From an uncultured Acetatifactor sp. (GTDB lineage Bacteria; Bacillota; Clostridia; Lachnospirales; Lachnospiraceae): a stretch of 64,000 bases of DNA. Location of the stretch: positions 1 to 64,000 of the forward strand of contig CAJUFB010000015.1 in NCBI GenBank assembly GCA_910585805.1, written 5' to 3'. Below, piece after piece: positions 24,143 through 33,512 of this stretch (position 1 is its first letter; each line of letters opens with the position of its first letter). A model generated the notes under the pieces. It searched no databases and was not told where the DNA came from. It saw only the letters and a list, made by a program, of their open reading frames with translations. A program made the position numbers and the translations under genes.

Positions 24143-27100
24143 TGATGAAGGCAAAATCGTTTTTTGAAGTATTTCCCACATTGGACATAAAAGGAACCCT
24201 CCATGACAAGCTGGAACAGACACAGGTGGAGAGGGTGGCTGCCACAAAGCAGAGGGACAGGCTTACAGTCTATCTGTACAGCACCAGGCTGATCGTGAAA
24301 GAAGATATCTGGGCTGCGGAGAAGGAGATCAAAACGCAGCTGTTTCCCCATGCGGCGATGACGGTGAGGATCCGGGAACGGTTTGAACTTTCTTCGCAAT
24401 ATACGCCGGAAAATCTGATGGAAGCCTACAGGGAGAGCATCCTCGCAGAACTTTTGAATTACAGTCATGTGGAGTACAATGCCTTTCGCACGGCGGAGAT
24501 TTCCTATCCGGAGGCCGGCGGGGTGGAACTTACTCTGGAGGATACCATACCCAACAGAGGGAAGGAAGCGGAACTGGTCCGGGTACTGGAGAAGATCCTG
24601 GTGGAACGCTGCGGTCTGAATACGGGGGTGACGGTTGTCTATCGGGAGGCCGGTCCCCGCAAGTATACCGGAGATGATGAACTGAAGATTCAGATGCGGG
24701 TGAACGAGATCTGCCTGCGGGCCAGGCTGGATACCGTATATGCGGAGAGCGGGAGCGGAAATGGCGGTGTCCGGGACAAGGGGAAAGCAGCGTCCGGAGC
24801 GTTGCAGGATAGTGGGGAAAACGGCCGCGGCGCAGGATACGGCGGCTCTCAGCGCGGCGCCGGGGCAGCGCAGCCCGGCAGGAATGCCGCAGGCGACAGG
24901 AACCAGGGAATGGCATCCGGTGCAGGCAATGACTGGAACAACGGAGTGCCGGTTGGAGGAAACGGCCGGAATGACGGAAATGTTCCGGGGGCGGGCCAGG
25001 CTTTGGGCAGAAGCGGCGCGTCCGGTGGAAATACATCTCAGGGAGGTACGACACGCCAGGGAGGAGAGAGCGGTTTCGGCCGTTCCGGAGGCTTCCAGCG
25101 CAAGGGGGATTTCAAGCGCGGCGAATTTCGGAGAAACGGCGATTACGGCCGTACCCTGAAGCAGTCCGATGACCCGGATGTCCTGTACGGAAGGGATTTC
25201 GAGGAGGAAGCCATTCCCATCGAGGATATCATCGGTGAGATGGGCGAGGTGACCATCCGCGGGAAGGTTTTGAAGACAGACAGCAGGCAGATCAGAAATG
25301 AACGGACTATCGTAATGTTTGACGTGACGGATTTTACCGATACTATGACGGTGAAGCTGTTTACGAAAAATGAGTTCGTGAAAGAACTGCTGGGCGGCCT
25401 GAAACCCGGTACCTTTGTAAAGATCAAGGGTGTGGCCACACTGGATAAATTCGATCATGAACTGACCATCGGTTCCCTTACCGGAATCCGGAAGATTCAG
25501 GATTTTACCACCGTGCGTGTGGACAGGGCGCTGCACAAACGCGTGGAGCTGCATTGTCATACGAAGATGAGCGACTTTGACGGGGTGTCCGAGGCCAGGG
25601 ATATCGTAAAGCGGGCTTACAAATGGGACCATCGCGCCATCGCCATCACGGATCACGGTGTAGTACAGGGATTTACGGATGCCTTTCATGTATGGCAGGA
25701 CCTGTGGAAGGCGGAGAAGGACAGATGCAGGGAAGCGGGAGAGACACCGGACCGCCAGGAATTTTTTAAGATCATCTACGGAGTAGAGGCCTACCTGGTG
25801 GACGACCTGAAAGAAATCGTCACCGGGAATAAAGGACAGAGCCTGGACGGCGACTATGTGGTGTTTGACATTGAGACCACAGGCTTTTCGCCGGTGAATA
25901 ACCGCATCATAGAGATCGGCGCGGTGAAGGTCAGCGGCGGAAAGGTGACGGATCGTTTTTCCGCTTTTGTCAATCCCCAGGTGCCTGTTCCCTTTGAGAT
26001 AGAAAAACTCACCGGTATCCGGGATGATATGGTGATGGATGCCCCGCTGATAGACGAGGTGCTGCCCCGGTTTCTGGAATTCTGTGGAGGCTGTGTTCTG
26101 GTTGCCCACAATGCGGGCTTTGACATGAGTTTTATCCTGGAAAATGCAAGGAGACAGGGGATTCCGTTTACGGTATATACAGGGGCGGCTGAGAATGCGG
26201 ATAAAGACGGCAATACAGCAAAAAGCAGCTCGGAAAAGGTGAAATCTGTTTCCGGTGAAAACGCAGCTGAGGCCGGAGACGGTACTGTAGCGGAAGCAAT
26301 GGGGGAAGGAGAAAACGATCCTGACGCAGCCGCCTTTATTGAGAAGACAGAATGTACTTACGTGGATACGGTTGGTATTTCCAGGGTGCTTCTTCCGGAT
26401 CAGGCAAAGCACACGTTGGATGCCGTGGCGAAGAAGCTGAATATTTCTCTGGAGAATCATCACCGGGCGGTGGATGATGCGGAATGCACGGCGTGGATCT
26501 TCCTGAAACTGATTCAGATGCTGAAGGAACGGGAGATTTACGATCTGACACAGCTTAATGCCCTGGGAGCCGCCAGCGCGGACCTGGTGAAGAAGCTGCC
26601 CACTTACCATGCCATCATTCTGGCGAAAAACGATCTGGGGCGTATCAATCTGTACAAGCTGGTGACGGAATCCCACCTGACCTATTACGCCGGCAGACAT
26701 CCAAGGATTCCCAAGAGCCTGGTGATGAAGTACAGAGACGGGCTGATTCTGGGCAGCGCCTGTGAGGCGGGAGAGCTGTACCGGGCCATTCTGGACGAAC
26801 AGAGCGAGATGCAGATCGCCAGGATCGTGAATTTTTACGATTATCTGGAGATTCAGCCCTCCGGAAACAACAAGTTCATGATTGCTTCGGAGAGGATCCG
26901 CAGTGTTCAGTCCATGGAGGATATACTGAATATCAACCGCCGCATTGTAAAGCTGGGAGAGGAATTTCATAAGCCTGTGGTGGGAACCTGCGACGTGCAT
27001 TTCCTGGACCCGGAGGATGAGGTTTACAGGCGCATCATCATGGCGGGACGGGGGTTTGAGGATGCGGATGACCAGGCGCCGCTGTTTTTGCATACCACAG

Positions 27101-29145
27101 ATGAAATGCTGGAGGAATTCGACTACCTGGGAAGCGATAAGGCATTCGAGATTGTGGTGACAAACACCAATAAGATCGCGGATATGATCGAATCCATTGA
27201 CCCTGTACGGCCGGACAAATGTGCCCCGGTCATCGAGGACAGCGACAAGACGCTGACCAAGATCTGCTATGACAAGGCACATGAGATCTACGGGCCCAAC
27301 CTTCCCCGGATCGTGGAAAAACGTCTTGAAAAGGAACTCCATTCCATTATCACAAACGGTTTTGCGGTTATGTACATCATAGCCCAGAAGCTGGTGTGGA
27401 AGTCGGTGGAGGACGGCTATCTGGTGGGATCCAGAGGGAGCGTGGGAAGCTCCTTTGTGGCCACCATGGCGGGCATTACGGAGATCAATCCCTTAAGTCC
27501 TCACTATTACTGCAGCCAATGCCATTATGTGGATTTTGAGAGCGAGGACGTGAAGACTTATGCCGGTAAGGCGGGAGTGGATATGCCGGATAAGGTATGC
27601 CCTGACTGCGGGGCGCCGCTGCACAAGGACGGATTTGACATACCCTTCGAGACCTTCCTGGGCTTCAAGGGGGACAAGGAGCCTGATATCGACCTGAACT
27701 TTTCGGGCGAGTATCAGTCCAAGGCTCATAAATATACGGAGGTGATCTTCGGCGCCGGGCAGACCTACCGGGCGGGAACCATTGCCACCCTGGCGGACAA
27801 GACTGCCTTTGGTTATGTGAAAAATTATTTCGAGGAAAGGGGAAAGCACAGGCGCAAAAGCGAGATGGAGCGGCTTGCCATGGGAGTTGCAGGCGTACGG
27901 CGCAGTACCGGGCAGCATCCCGGCGGCATCGTGGTACTGCCCTTTGGGCAGAATATCAATTCCTTCACCCCGGTGCAGCATCCCGCCAACGATATGGAGA
28001 CGGATATCGTGACCACTCATTTCGATTACCATTCCATTGACCATAACCTGCTGAAGCTGGACATTCTCGGGCACGATGATCCCACCATGATCCGTATGCT
28101 GCAGGATCTGACAGGTGTGGACCCTTTGACCATTCCGCTGGACGGGAAAGATGTCATGTCCCTGTTTCAGAATACGGATGCACTGGGGATCACACCTGAT
28201 CAGATCGGCGGCACAAGACTGGGCATTCTGGGGATTCCCGAGTTTGGCACAGATTTTGCCATGCAGATGGTGATAGATGCCCAGCCCAGGGCCTTTTCGG
28301 ACCTGGTGCGTATCTCGGGGCTTTCCCACGGTACGGATGTGTGGCTGGGCAATGCCAAGGACCTGATCATGAGCGGCACCGCCACCATTTCCACCGCCAT
28401 CTGCACCCGTGATGATATCATGACGTATCTGATCCAGATGGGAGTGGAATCCAGCCTGGCTTTTACCATTATGGAAAGTGTCAGGAAGGGGAAAGGGCTG
28501 AAGGAGGACTGGATCACTGCCATGAAGGAGAATAATGTCCCCGACTGGTACATTGATTCCTGTAAGAAGATAAAATACATGTTCCCCAAGGCCCATGCCG
28601 CTGCCTATGTCATGATGGCCTGGCGGATCGCCTACTGTAAAGTGAATTACCCACTGGCGTATTACGGAGCTTTTTTCAGCATACGCGCAAAGGCCTTTTC
28701 CTATGAGCTGATGTGTCAGGGCAGGGCTCGCCTGGAGGCTGCCATGGCCGATTATAAGCGGCGCATGGATGCTGCAGCGGACAAGGAGGCAGGGGCGGTG
28801 CCTCTTACCAACAGGGAGGAAGCGGCTTACGGAGATATGAGAGTGGTGCAGGAGATGTATGCGAGAGGGTACGAGTTTGCTCCTATTGATATCTTTACCG
28901 CCCAGTCCCGCTCCTTCCAGATTGTGGGGGATAAGCTGATGCCCTCCTTAAACAGCATAGAAGGTCTGGGGGACAAGGCTGCGGACGCCATTGTGGAGGC
29001 GGTGAAGGACGGTCCGTTTATGTCCAGGGATGATTTCCGGGAGCGCACCAGGGTGTCCAAGACCATGGTGGATCTGATGGCATCCCTGAATCTGCTGGGA
29101 GATTTGCCGGAGTCCAACCAGCTGAGCCTGTTTGATTTTCAGTGA
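24139..29145 (+). CDS. polC: DNA polymerase III PolC with extra low-complexity segments
   Basis: This 1668-residue replicase is the main Gram-positive leading-strand polymerase. Visible parts are an N-terminal domain, an OB fold near residues 360-450, a PHP domain starting VELHCHTKMSDFDG near 469, a DEDDh proofreading exonuclease starting VVFDIETTGF near 574 inserted in the PHP domain, a four-Cys zinc module near 1125-1170, and the palm, fingers and helix-hairpin-helix regions. It is about 200 residues longer than usual. A Gly/Asn/Arg-rich disordered segment fills residues about 204-338, and an acidic one of about 50 residues (684-733) lies between the AHNAGFD and HHRAVDDAE exonuclease motifs. 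Translation is coupled to ispG by an ATGA overlap. Confidence 0.96.
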   Translation: MMMKAKSFFEVFPTLDIKGTLHDKLEQTQVERVAATKQRDRLTVYLYSTRLIVKEDIWAAEKEIKTQLFPHAAMTVRIRERFELSSQYTPENLMEAYRESILAELLNYSHVEYNAFRTAEISYPEAGGVELTLEDTIPNRGKEAELVRVLEKILVERCGLNTGVTVVYREAGPRKYTGDDELKIQMRVNEICLRARLDTVYAESGSGNGGVRDKGKAASGALQDSGENGRGAGYGGSQRGAGAAQPGRNAAGDRNQGMASGAGNDWNNGVPVGGNGRNDGNVPGAGQALGRSGASGGNTSQGGTTRQGGESGFGRSGGFQRKGDFKRGEFRRNGDYGRTLKQSDDPDVLYGRDFEEEAIPIEDIIGEMGEVTIRGKVLKTDSRQIRNERTIVMFDVTDFTDTMTVKLFTKNEFVKELLGGLKPGTFVKIKGVATLDKFDHELTIGSLTGIRKIQDFTTVRVDRALHKRVELHCHTKMSDFDGVSEARDIVKRAYKWDHRAIAITDHGVVQGFTDAFHVWQDLWKAEKDRCREAGETPDRQEFFKIIYGVEAYLVDDLKEIVTGNKGQSLDGDYVVFDIETTGFSPVNNRIIEIGAVKVSGGKVTDRFSAFVNPQVPVPFEIEKLTGIRDDMVMDAPLIDEVLPRFLEFCGGCVLVAHNAGFDMSFILENARRQGIPFTVYTGAAENADKDGNTAKSSSEKVKSVSGENAAEAGDGTVAEAMGEGENDPDAAAFIEKTECTYVDTVGISRVLLPDQAKHTLDAVAKKLNISLENHHRAVDDAECTAWIFLKLIQMLKEREIYDLTQLNALGAASADLVKKLPTYHAIILAKNDLGRINLYKLVTESHLTYYAGRHPRIPKSLVMKYRDGLILGSACEAGELYRAILDEQSEMQIARIVNFYDYLEIQPSGNNKFMIASERIRSVQSMEDILNINRRIVKLGEEFHKPVVGTCDVHFLDPEDEVYRRIIMAGRGFEDADDQAPLFLHTTDEMLEEFDYLGSDKAFEIVVTNTNKIADMIESIDPVRPDKCAPVIEDSDKTLTKICYDKAHEIYGPNLPRIVEKRLEKELHSIITNGFAVMYIIAQKLVWKSVEDGYLVGSRGSVGSSFVATMAGITEINPLSPHYYCSQCHYVDFESEDVKTYAGKAGVDMPDKVCPDCGAPLHKDGFDIPFETFLGFKGDKEPDIDLNFSGEYQSKAHKYTEVIFGAGQTYRAGTIATLADKTAFGYVKNYFEERGKHRRKSEMERLAMGVAGVRRSTGQHPGGIVVLPFGQNINSFTPVQHPANDMETDIVTTHFDYHSIDHNLLKLDILGHDDPTMIRMLQDLTGVDPLTIPLDGKDVMSLFQNTDALGITPDQIGGTRLGILGIPEFGTDFAMQMVIDAQPRAFSDLVRISGLSHGTDVWLGNAKDLIMSGTATISTAICTRDDIMTYLIQMGVESSLAFTIMESVRKGKGLKEDWITAMKENNVPDWYIDSCKKIKYMFPKAHAAAYVMMAWRIAYCKVNYPLAYYGAFFSIRAKAFSYELMCQGRARLEAAMADYKRRMDAAADKEAGAVPLTNREEAAYGDMRVVQEMYARGYEFAPIDIFTAQSRSFQIVGDKLMPSLNSIEGLGDKAADAIVEAVKDGPFMSRDDFRERTRVSKTMVDLMASLNLLGDLPESNQLSLFDFQ

Positions 29146-29374
29146 GCTTCAGAGAAAAGCATGATCTTCAGACCGGATTGAGGAGTCCGGTTCGGATGTC
29201 TTTCGGGGCTTTCAGCGGCGGAACCGTTTCCGCGCATGGGGCTGAAGGTCCTGAAAGTGTTCTCTCTGTAAACGGAAGCAGCGATTCTTTGGGGGGCGGA
29301 AATTGTCGCATAATTTGCGAAAAATATGGGAAGTGTACAAAATTAATAAAATCGAAAAAAATTGAAAAAAGTAC

Positions 29375-29403
29375 TTGCATTTTTTCGAAAAGTGTTGTAG
29401 GAT
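29375..29403 (+). promoter_or_regulatory. Promoter for the tRNA gene
   Basis: TTGCAT at 29375-29380 and TAGGAT at 29398-29403 are separated by 17 bp, about 40 bp before the tRNA. The region just upstream is strongly A-rich, like an UP element. The rest of the 300-bp gap after polC shows nothing I can support. Confidence 0.55.
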
Positions 29404-29445
29404 ATAGAAGTACCGCAGATGCGGGACAAAATACAAAAGCAATAT

Positions 29446-29517
29446 GGCTGATTGGTCAAGCGGTCAAGACGCCGCCCTCTCACGGCGGAAACAGGGGTTC
29501 GATTCCCCTATCAGCTG
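29446..29517 (+). tRNA. tRNA-Glu (anticodon CTC)
   Basis: The 72-nt sequence folds into a full cloverleaf. The anticodon stem CCGCC/GGCGG encloses loop CTCTCAC, giving anticodon CTC (Glu, codon GAG). The T arm is AGGGG-TTCGATT-CCCCT. The acceptor stem pairs GGCTGAT with ATCAGCT, so the first pair is G1-U72. No CCA end is encoded (TTA follows the discriminator G). Confidence 0.95.
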
Positions 29518-29525
29518 TTAAAAGG

Positions 29526-29563
29526 ACTTTGAGATTTCGTTTTGGAGATTTCAAAGTTTTTTT
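29526..29563 (+). terminator. Terminator after tRNA-Glu
   Basis: ACTTTGA at 29526-29532 pairs with TCAAAGT at 29551-29557, followed by a run of T. The loop of 18 bases is long but the placement fits a tRNA terminator. Confidence 0.7.
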
Positions 29564-29706
29564 ATTCTAAAATGTTGATTTCGGGTTTTTGCTCTGTGTC
29601 ATTAAGTGATCTTATTTTGAATTCAATATCTTATCTTGTTTCTCAGGACTGAAATTTTTATTTAAATGCTCTGTTTTTTAATATTTTCGAAATTTTTATA
29701 ATAATA

Positions 29707-29735
29707 TTGCATACTTTCAAATTATGGTGTATATT
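29707..29735 (+). promoter_or_regulatory. Promoter for topA
   Basis: TTGCAT at 29707-29712 and TATATT at 29730-29735 are separated by 17 bp, about 80 bp upstream of the topA start, in a very AT-rich region. Confidence 0.6.
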
Positions 29736-29813
29736 GTTTCACGACAGATACTTTATCATGGATGGGGATATGGTATCTGATATGCAATGCAGTGCAAGGT
29801 AAGGGGGCTTAGT

Positions 29814-31904
29814 ATGGCAAAATATCTTGTAATCGTGGAATCTCCTACAAAAGTGAAGACCATCAAAAAGTTTCTGGGTTCCAGCTATGAGGTGGCCGCG
29901 ACCAACGGGCATGTTCGGGATTTGCCGAAAAGTTCGCTGGGGATTGATATTGAACACAATTACGAACCGAAATATATCACGATCAGAGGGAAGGGCGACA
30001 TTCTTGCCCATTTGCGCAAGGAAGTAAAGAAGGCGGAAAAAATATATCTGGCAACGGACCCGGACCGGGAAGGGGAAGCGATCTCCTGGCATCTGCTGTA
30101 CGCTTTGAAGCTGGAAGAGAAGCTGGAAGAAAAAAAGGTATACCGGATCACTTTTAACGAGATTACAAAAAATGCGGTGAAGGAATCCCTGAAGAACGCG
30201 AGGGAAATAGACATGAACCTTGTGGATGCCCAACAGGCCAGGCGGCTTTTGGACCGTATGGTGGGATATCGGATCTCGCCTCTGCTGTGGAGCAAGATCA
30301 AGAGAGGCTTAAGCGCCGGGCGGGTACAGTCGGTGGCACTGCGCATTATCTGCGACAGGGAAGAGGAGATCAATGCTTTTATCCCGGAAGAGTACTGGTC
30401 TCTGGATGTGGATCTGAAAGTGAAGGGAGAGAAGAAACCCATCGCTGCAAAGTATTATGGCACTTTAAAAGAAAAACAGGGGATTTCTTCCAGGGAACAG
30501 GCAGAAGCCATTATGGAATCCCTGAAAGACGCGCGCTACAGCGTGCGGGAAGTGAAAAAGGGAGAGCGTCTCAAAAAGGCTCCGCTGCCCTTTACCACCT
30601 CAACGCTCCAGCAGGAAGCGAACAAGGCGCTGAATTTTTCCACTCAGAAGACCATGCGGCTGGCGCAGCAGCTCTATGAAGGGGTAGACCTGAAAGGGGA
30701 AGGGACGGTGGGACTGATCACGTACCTGCGTACAGACTCCACCAGGGTGTCAGGGGAAGCGGCAGAGGCAGCGGCGGATTTTGTGGGTGCCCACTATGGC
30801 GGGCAATATCGTTCGGCGCTTCAGGAAGAGAAAAAGGCCGGCCAGAGAATACAGGATGCCCATGAGGCGATCCGGCCTACGGATATAAAGCGCACGCCTG
30901 ACAGCATAAAGGAGCAGATGCCCAGGGACTTGTTCCGGCTTTACCAGCTGATCTGGAAGCGATTTGTGGCCAGCCGCATGAGTCCGGCAAAGTACGAGAC
31001 GACTTCTGTAAAGATCCAGGCTGCGGACAGTGTTTTTACGCTGGCGGCATCCTCTTTGCGGTTTGACGGTTTTATGAAGGTATACAGTCTGAAAGAGGAC
31101 AGGGAAGAAGACAATACTCTGTCCGTGGGATTGAATGAGGAAAGTGAGCTTTCCTTCCTGTCCTTTGATCCCCAGCAGCATTTCACCCAGCCGCCTGCCC
31201 ACTACACGGAAGCCTCTCTTGTGAGGGAGCTGGAAGAGCTTGGCATAGGGCGTCCCAGTACCTATGCGCCTACCATTACCCTGATCATTGCCAGGCATTA
31301 TGTGGTCAAGGAGGGGAAGAACCTCTATGTCACGGAGTTGGGGGAAGCCGTGAACAATATGATGAAGGAAGCCTTTCCGGCCATTGTGGATGTGCATTTC
31401 ACGGCGGGGATGGAGCAGCTGCTGGACGGCGTGGAAGAAGGCAGTGTGAAGTGGAAGACGGTGGTATCCAATTTCTATCCGGATCTGGAGAAGGCGGTGC
31501 AGGCAGCGGAGAAGGCGCTGGAGCATATCTCCATTCAGGATGAGGTCAGTGATGAGGTATGCGAGCTCTGCGGAAAACAGATGGTGATCAAGTACGGTCC
31601 CCACGGACGTTTCCTTGCGTGTCCGGGATTTCCGGATTGCCGCAATACCAAGCCTTATTTTGAGAAGATCGGTGTGCCGTGTCCGAAATGCGGCAGGGAT
31701 ATTGTGCTGAAGAAGACGAAGAAAGGCAGAAAGTACTACGGTTGTATCGACAATCCGGACTGCGATTTTATGGTGTGGCAGAAGCCTGCGGGAGAGAATT
31801 GTCCTGACTGCGGCGCGCCGCTGTTGGTGAAGGGAAACAAATTAGTATGTTCCAATGCGGAGTGCGGGTATAATATACCGGCGGAAGTGCCGAAGAAAGC
31901 ATAA
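29814..31904 (+). CDS. topA: DNA topoisomerase I
   Basis: This 696-residue type IA topoisomerase relaxes negative supercoils. The Toprim domain begins KYLVIVESPTKVKTIKKFLG and includes ATDPDREGEAISWHL. The catalytic tyrosine is Tyr304 in GLITYLRTDSTR. The C-terminus has three four-cysteine zinc modules (starting CELCGK, CPKCGR and CPDCGA). ATG 29814 is chosen because AGGGGG lies just upstream and the protein then begins in the canonical way. codY follows after 209 bp; the topA-codY order with a GidA or YifB neighbour is common in Firmicutes. Confidence 0.97.
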   Translation: MAKYLVIVESPTKVKTIKKFLGSSYEVAATNGHVRDLPKSSLGIDIEHNYEPKYITIRGKGDILAHLRKEVKKAEKIYLATDPDREGEAISWHLLYALKLEEKLEEKKVYRITFNEITKNAVKESLKNAREIDMNLVDAQQARRLLDRMVGYRISPLLWSKIKRGLSAGRVQSVALRIICDREEEINAFIPEEYWSLDVDLKVKGEKKPIAAKYYGTLKEKQGISSREQAEAIMESLKDARYSVREVKKGERLKKAPLPFTTSTLQQEANKALNFSTQKTMRLAQQLYEGVDLKGEGTVGLITYLRTDSTRVSGEAAEAAADFVGAHYGGQYRSALQEEKKAGQRIQDAHEAIRPTDIKRTPDSIKEQMPRDLFRLYQLIWKRFVASRMSPAKYETTSVKIQAADSVFTLAASSLRFDGFMKVYSLKEDREEDNTLSVGLNEESELSFLSFDPQQHFTQPPAHYTEASLVRELEELGIGRPSTYAPTITLIIARHYVVKEGKNLYVTELGEAVNNMMKEAFPAIVDVHFTAGMEQLLDGVEEGSVKWKTVVSNFYPDLEKAVQAAEKALEHISIQDEVSDEVCELCGKQMVIKYGPHGRFLACPGFPDCRNTKPYFEKIGVPCPKCGRDIVLKKTKKGRKYYGCIDNPDCDFMVWQKPAGENCPDCGAPLLVKGNKLVCSNAECGYNIPAEVPKKA

Positions 31905-31961
31905 TAGCGGCTGAGATTGACTTATATTTTTGCGCAATATAAAAAATTTGAGAGTTTTACA

Positions 31962-31990
31962 TTGTATTCAGGAATTTTTTGTGATATACT
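31962..31990 (+). promoter_or_regulatory. Promoter for codY
   Basis: TTGTAT at 31962-31967 and TATACT at 31985-31990 are separated by 17 bp. The leader to ATG 32114 is about 115 nt. Confidence 0.6.
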
Positions 31991-32113
31991 GTAAGCTGTC
32001 AGCAAAGTAAGCGGTCGCTGAGCATCCAATTGTTTTGTTAGTCTCCAGGGCGAAAATTCAAGATGTGCGAGGTGATTGCGCATGTCCATGGGCATCAAAA
32101 CGGAGGGATGCGT

Positions 32114-32902
32114 ATGAGTAGTGTACAGCTTCTGGATAAAACCAGAAAAATTGGTAATTTGTTGCATAATAATAATTCCAGCAAGGTCGTATTTAACGAT
32201 ATCTGCACGGTGATGCGGGAAATTCTCAATTCGAATGTCCTGGTTATCAGCCGCAAGGGTAAAGTCCTGGGGATTGGGAAAGCAGAGGGCGTGCAGCCAA
32301 TCACGGAGCTGATCAATGAGAACGTGGGGGGATTTGTGGACTCCATGCTGAACGAGAGACTGCTTGGGGTTCTTTCTACCAAGGAAAATGTAAATCTGGC
32401 CACATTGGGATTTGAAAGCACGGACGTGAAGAAGTTTCAGGCCATTATCACACCCATCGGCATTGCGGGGGAGCGGCTGGGCACGTTATTTATCTACAAA
32501 TGTGATGTTCAGTATGACATAGACGATATTATTTTATGCGAATATGGCACGACGGTAGTGGGACTTGAAATGCTGCGGGCAGTAAGTGAGGAAAACGCCG
32601 AGGAAAGCCGTAAGCTGGCGGTGGTAAGGTCAGCTATCAGCACGCTTTCTTTTTCGGAGATGGAAGCTATTACACATATCTTTGACGAGCTGAACGGGAT
32701 GGAAGGCATCCTGGTAGCCAGCAAGATCGCGGACAGGGTGGGGATCACCCGGTCAGTTATTGTAAATGCGCTGAGAAAGTTTGAAAGCGCAGGGGTTATT
32801 GAATCGCGTTCTTCCGGAATGAAGGGAACTTATATAAAAGTGCTGAATGATGTGGTGTTTGACGAGATTGAGGAGCTGAAACATCAGAATCGGCATGAGT
32901 GA
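32114..32902 (+). CDS. codY: GTP-sensing global regulator CodY
   Basis: This 262-residue repressor senses branched-chain amino acids and GTP and controls metabolism, and in several Firmicutes also motility genes. The N-terminal GAF-like domain starts VQLLDKTRKIGNLL, and the C-terminal winged helix contains SKIADRVGITRSVIVNALRK. Length is close to the usual 259 residues. ATG 32114 is chosen because GGAGGG lies about 7 bp upstream; ATG 32108 is too close to that site. The flagellar operon starts 610 bp downstream on the same strand, a location that invites direct regulation, although I did not identify a clear CodY box (AATTTTCWGAAAATT) there. Confidence 0.96.
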   Translation: MSSVQLLDKTRKIGNLLHNNNSSKVVFNDICTVMREILNSNVLVISRKGKVLGIGKAEGVQPITELINENVGGFVDSMLNERLLGVLSTKENVNLATLGFESTDVKKFQAIITPIGIAGERLGTLFIYKCDVQYDIDDIILCEYGTTVVGLEMLRAVSEENAEESRKLAVVRSAISTLSFSEMEAITHIFDELNGMEGILVASKIADRVGITRSVIVNALRKFESAGVIESRSSGMKGTYIKVLNDVVFDEIEELKHQNRHE

Positions 32903-32998
32903 AGACGGGACATCGGGTGCAGGGATGTGCATCGCGGAAGATGGAGCGCCGATCTGACGGACAGAAGAAAATGAAATATGAATCAAAAGGATTTGGAC

Positions 32999-33018
32999 TG
33001 GCACAGTGCGCTGTGCCA
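32999..33018. other. Perfect 8-bp hairpin after codY
   Basis: TGGCACAG and CTGTGCCA form a perfect 8-bp stem with a 4-base loop, about 97 bp after the codY stop. No T run follows, so it is not a classical terminator. It could stabilise the codY 3' end or be an operator. Confidence 0.55.
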
Positions 33019-33024
33019 TAAGAT

Positions 33025-33126
33025 AAAAGGACTTATGTTGACGTGGCAATGGGAGAGAGTTTCATTGTCCGGTTTGGTGCAATGGAAATTCTGTGTTTTC
33101 ATCGCATGCAAATAAGTCCTTTTTTC
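33025..33126 (+). terminator. Possible long-loop terminator after codY
   Basis: AAAAGGACTTAT at 33025-33036 pairs perfectly with ATAAGTCCTTTT at 33112-33123, which leads into a T-rich run. The 75-base interior contains a smaller CAATG/CATTG stem. The long loop is unusual for an intrinsic terminator, so a structured RNA is an alternative. Confidence 0.5.
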
Positions 33127-33149
33127 CTTTTGAAAATAGAGATATACTC

Positions 33150-33199
33150 GTGAACGCATTTAATTGCCGTATTCAGCCCTGGATAGCGTATGCGTTCAC
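33150..33199. repeat. Upstream palindrome of the flagellar leader
   Basis: GTGAACGCAT at 33150-33159 and ATGCGTTCAC at 33190-33199 form a perfect 10-bp inverted repeat with a 30-base interior. Its left side aligns with the palindrome at 33368 at 16 of the first 21 positions. It lies upstream of the candidate flagellar promoter. Confidence 0.6.
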
Positions 33200-33314
33200 A
33201 CGTTATACTGTGCAGACCGGAAATTATTTGCGTTTAGGGGTATAATTTGCGGACGGTTGTCGGGTCTGGCAATATTTACAAGGATAAAATAATATGTTTT
33301 TTGGATTTTGTATA

Positions 33315-33341
33315 TTGTAATTTATGTGGATTTACTATAAT
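33315..33341 (+). promoter_or_regulatory. Candidate promoter for the flagellar operon
   Basis: TATAAT at 33336-33341 is a perfect -10 box. The best -35 is TTGTAA at 33315-33320 with a short 15-bp spacer, so activation by a regulator is plausible. It lies 172 bp before flgB, between the two related palindromes. A second TATAAT at 33241-33246 has no convincing -35. Confidence 0.4.
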
Positions 33342-33367
33342 ATAGTTGAGTGGATAGAATTAAGCTT

Positions 33368-33416
33368 GTGAGCGCATTCGTTTGCTGTTTTGTTTTCTGA
33401 ATTCAGAAGCGCTCAC
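33368..33416. repeat. Downstream palindrome of the flagellar leader
   Basis: GTGAGCGC at 33368-33375 and GCGCTCAC at 33409-33416 form a perfect 8-bp inverted repeat with a 33-base interior. It is related to the palindrome at 33150 (shared left pattern GTGARCGCATTYRWTTGCYGT, written here as GTGARCGCATT and WTTGCYGT). It lies between the candidate promoter and flgB, so it would be in the mRNA leader. Confidence 0.6.
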
Positions 33417-33512
33417 TTGTCATTCATTTGTTTCGGCAAATGTTTTTGACCGTGAGTATAAATTCGCGTGATATTTTGAACAGGATAGAGGACGCCGTGA
33501 AAGGAGAGGAAA

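Noticed and set aside
23950..27342. 1130-codon open frame on the minus strand opposite ispG and polC
   Set aside because: It lies entirely antisense to two well-supported genes, its protein has no family resemblance and looks like a shadow of biased codon use.
33200..33512. Possible c-di-GMP riboswitch in the flagellar leader
   Set aside because: I looked for the GEMM core pattern and could not find it; only palindromes and AT-rich sequence are visible.
32903..33512. CodY binding box before flgB
   Set aside because: No convincing match to the AATTTTCWGAAAATT pattern was found by eye.
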